A stretch of DNA of 8,602 bases from Aquificaceae bacterium (GTDB taxonomy: Bacteria > Aquificota > Aquificia > Aquificales > Aquificaceae): NCBI GenBank assembly GCA_015487365.1, contig WFPT01000040.1, positions 1-8,602 on the forward strand, written 5' to 3'. This document shows, in pieces, positions 7,867 to 8,602 of this stretch. The notes under the pieces are model-generated. The model was not told the origin of the DNA. It was given only the letters and a program-made list of their open reading frames with translations, and did not search any database. A program made the position numbers and the translations under genes. Within the stretch, counting starts at the first letter, position 1; the number at the start of each line of letters is the position of its first letter.

Positions 7867-7875
7867 CTATTGAGT

Positions 7876-8166
7876 ATGAAGCTTAGGAAGAGCAAGGTTA
7901 AGGTGGAGCACCACACCTTGGAGGGCTTTTGGGAGGAGATTAAAAAGATAAGCTCTTGGCCCTGCGTTAGCTCCATCATCCCCGGGAGGATATTCAGGAA
8001 GAATAAGGGGAGGGGAAGTAGGGGATTGTACTTAAAGTATGAAACTAACACCGGGTTTAAATTACTCTACAAGGTGGGCTCTTCCGTTCAGGAGGTCTTT
8101 GTAGTTTGTAAGGATAAGGAGGAGTTTTTAAAGAAATGGCAACTCTTAGAGTCAAGAGATTCGTAG
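7876..8166 (+). CDS. Small DUF2103-like protein of unknown function
   Basis: 96 residues, basic, with no membrane segment or signal peptide, so probably cytosolic. The pattern of an early His pair (VEHHTLEGF, 10-18), IIPGRI (34-39), a basic RKNKGRGSRG stretch (41-50) and GFKLLYKVGSSVQEVFVV (60-77) resembles what I remember of the DUF2103 family in cyanobacteria and other bacteria. Nothing is known to me of its function, and the match is from memory. I chose the ATG at 7876 over the in-frame TTG at 7870, because the predicted transcription start (about 7873-7875) would exclude the TTG. There is no Shine-Dalgarno, which fits a leaderless mRNA. It is transcribed away from the sigma gene, and its last 31 bases overlap the start of the iron-sulfur subunit gene, so the two are likely cotranscribed. 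Confidence 0.75.
   Translation: MKLRKSKVKVEHHTLEGFWEEIKKISSWPCVSSIIPGRIFRKNKGRGSRGLYLKYETNTGFKLLYKVGSSVQEVFVVCKDKEEFLKKWQLLESRDS
8116..8124 (+). promoter_or_regulatory. Shine-Dalgarno for the iron-sulfur subunit gene
   Basis: AAGGAGGAG inside the end of the DUF2103-like gene lies about 11-13 bases before the ATG at 8136. It is the strongest ribosome-binding sequence near this start and supports beginning the downstream gene within the upstream one. Confidence 0.6.
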
Positions 8167-8580
8167 AGGGTAAGTCCTTTTGGAGGGAGTATAAAGTAGA
8201 GGGGGAGGTTTTAACCCTCTTAGACGCCCTAAATAGGGCTAAGGAGTTGGAGCCCGATTTAAGTTTTAGACAGTTTTGCAGGGCGGGAATATGTGGAACC
8301 TGCGCGGTTAAAGTAAACGGCAGTATAAGGCTTGCCTGCTTGGAAAAGTTTAAGGACGGAATGGAGGTAGAGCCTGCGGGAAAACCCTTAAAGGACCTAA
8401 TAGTGGAGCACGATTTTTTACTTAAAATAAGGGGAAATTACTTAATCCCGAAGGAAGGGGAGGTAAAACTTTTACCCAGGGAGCTACAAATTTTAAAGAG
8501 GTCCTACGATTGCATAGCCTGCGGTATATGTAACTTCGTTTGTCCCGTTTTGGAGGAGGGAAACTTTGGCTCCCCCTACT
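8136..8580 (+). CDS. sdhB/frdB: Succinate dehydrogenase/fumarate reductase iron-sulfur subunit, 3'-truncated
   Basis: Electron-transfer subunit that links the flavoprotein (SdhA/FrdA) to quinone or another partner. 148 codons are present before the genomic sequence ends. The N-terminal plant-type [2Fe-2S] ferredoxin domain has C48, C53, C56 and C68 (C-x4-C-x2-C-x11-C, within CRAGICGTC...LAC). The second domain begins with CIACGICNFVCP (C126, C129, C132, C136), the first part of the [4Fe-4S]/[3Fe-4S] region. The remaining ~90 residues, with the later Cys cluster, are beyond the edge. Translation through 8581-8602 would add spurious residues, because those bases are adapter. In Aquificota-type autotrophs this enzyme would serve the reductive TCA cycle as fumarate reductase. 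Succinate dehydrogenase, fumarate reductase and thiol:fumarate reductase-like relatives cannot be told apart from this part alone. Confidence 0.9.
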
Positions 8581-8602
8581 CTGTCTCTTATACACATCTG
8601 AC
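8581..8602. other. Nextera/Tn5 transposase adapter contamination
   Basis: The final 22 bases match the Illumina Nextera read-through adapter. The first 19 are the reverse complement of the Tn5 mosaic end, and the last three (GAC) continue into the read-1 side of the adapter. Position exactly at the sequence end fits adapter read-through carried into an assembly. It is not part of the genome. Confidence 0.97.

Noticed and set aside
7870..7875. TTG at 7870 as start of the small gene
   Set aside because: It lies upstream of the transcription start predicted from the -10 element and lacks a Shine-Dalgarno; the ATG two codons later is a better choice, although transcript mapping could reverse this.
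8581..8602. Tn5-like mosaic end as a real mobile element boundary
   Set aside because: It is immediately followed by adapter-specific bases and the contig end, which fits library construction and not a genomic transposon.

Overview
The window is a gene-dense bacterial fragment with seven genes and only 26 intergenic bases in total. Codon use is strongly biased to AGG/AGA for arginine, ATA for isoleucine and TTA for leucine. Proteins are rich in Lys and Glu, and genes overlap or abut. Together with the protein sequences this suggests a thermophile of the Aquificota (Hydrogenobacter/Thermocrinis-like or Desulfurobacteriaceae-like). That placement is inferred from style, not from a search. No rRNA, tRNA, CRISPR array or insertion sequence is visible.

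Left, plus strand (1-3533): the 3' three-quarters of ileS (isoleucyl-tRNA synthetase), cut by the window edge, joined by an ATGA overlap to an unusual 491-residue protein. That protein looks like a receiver domain, a probable DUF4388/PATAN-like segment and an oxygen-sensor/flavodiiron-type metallo-beta-lactamase domain. Most of the residues needed for catalysis or metal binding appear to be lost.

Middle, minus strand (7851 down to 3517): a tight three-gene unit in the order sigma-70 factor, truB (tRNA pseudouridine-55 synthase), mutS (mismatch repair). The sigma stop and truB start share one base, and truB and mutS are 2 bases apart. mutS is split into two frames by a one-base frame error confined to about 4740-4752, with all catalytic motifs intact on both sides. 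Its 3' end overlaps the receiver-protein gene tail to tail by 17 bp.

Right, plus strand (7876-8580): a small DUF2103-like protein and, overlapping it by 31 bp, the start of a succinate dehydrogenase/fumarate reductase iron-sulfur subunit. These diverge from the sigma gene across a 24-bp gap. The gap holds a perfect 8-bp palindrome, ATTATAAT, giving a consensus -10 element on both strands, so placed that both mRNAs should be leaderless or nearly so.

The last 22 bases (8581-8602) are not genomic. They match the Nextera/Tn5 transposase adapter, so the right end is a library artefact. This also makes a sequencing or assembly error a serious candidate for the mutS frameshift.
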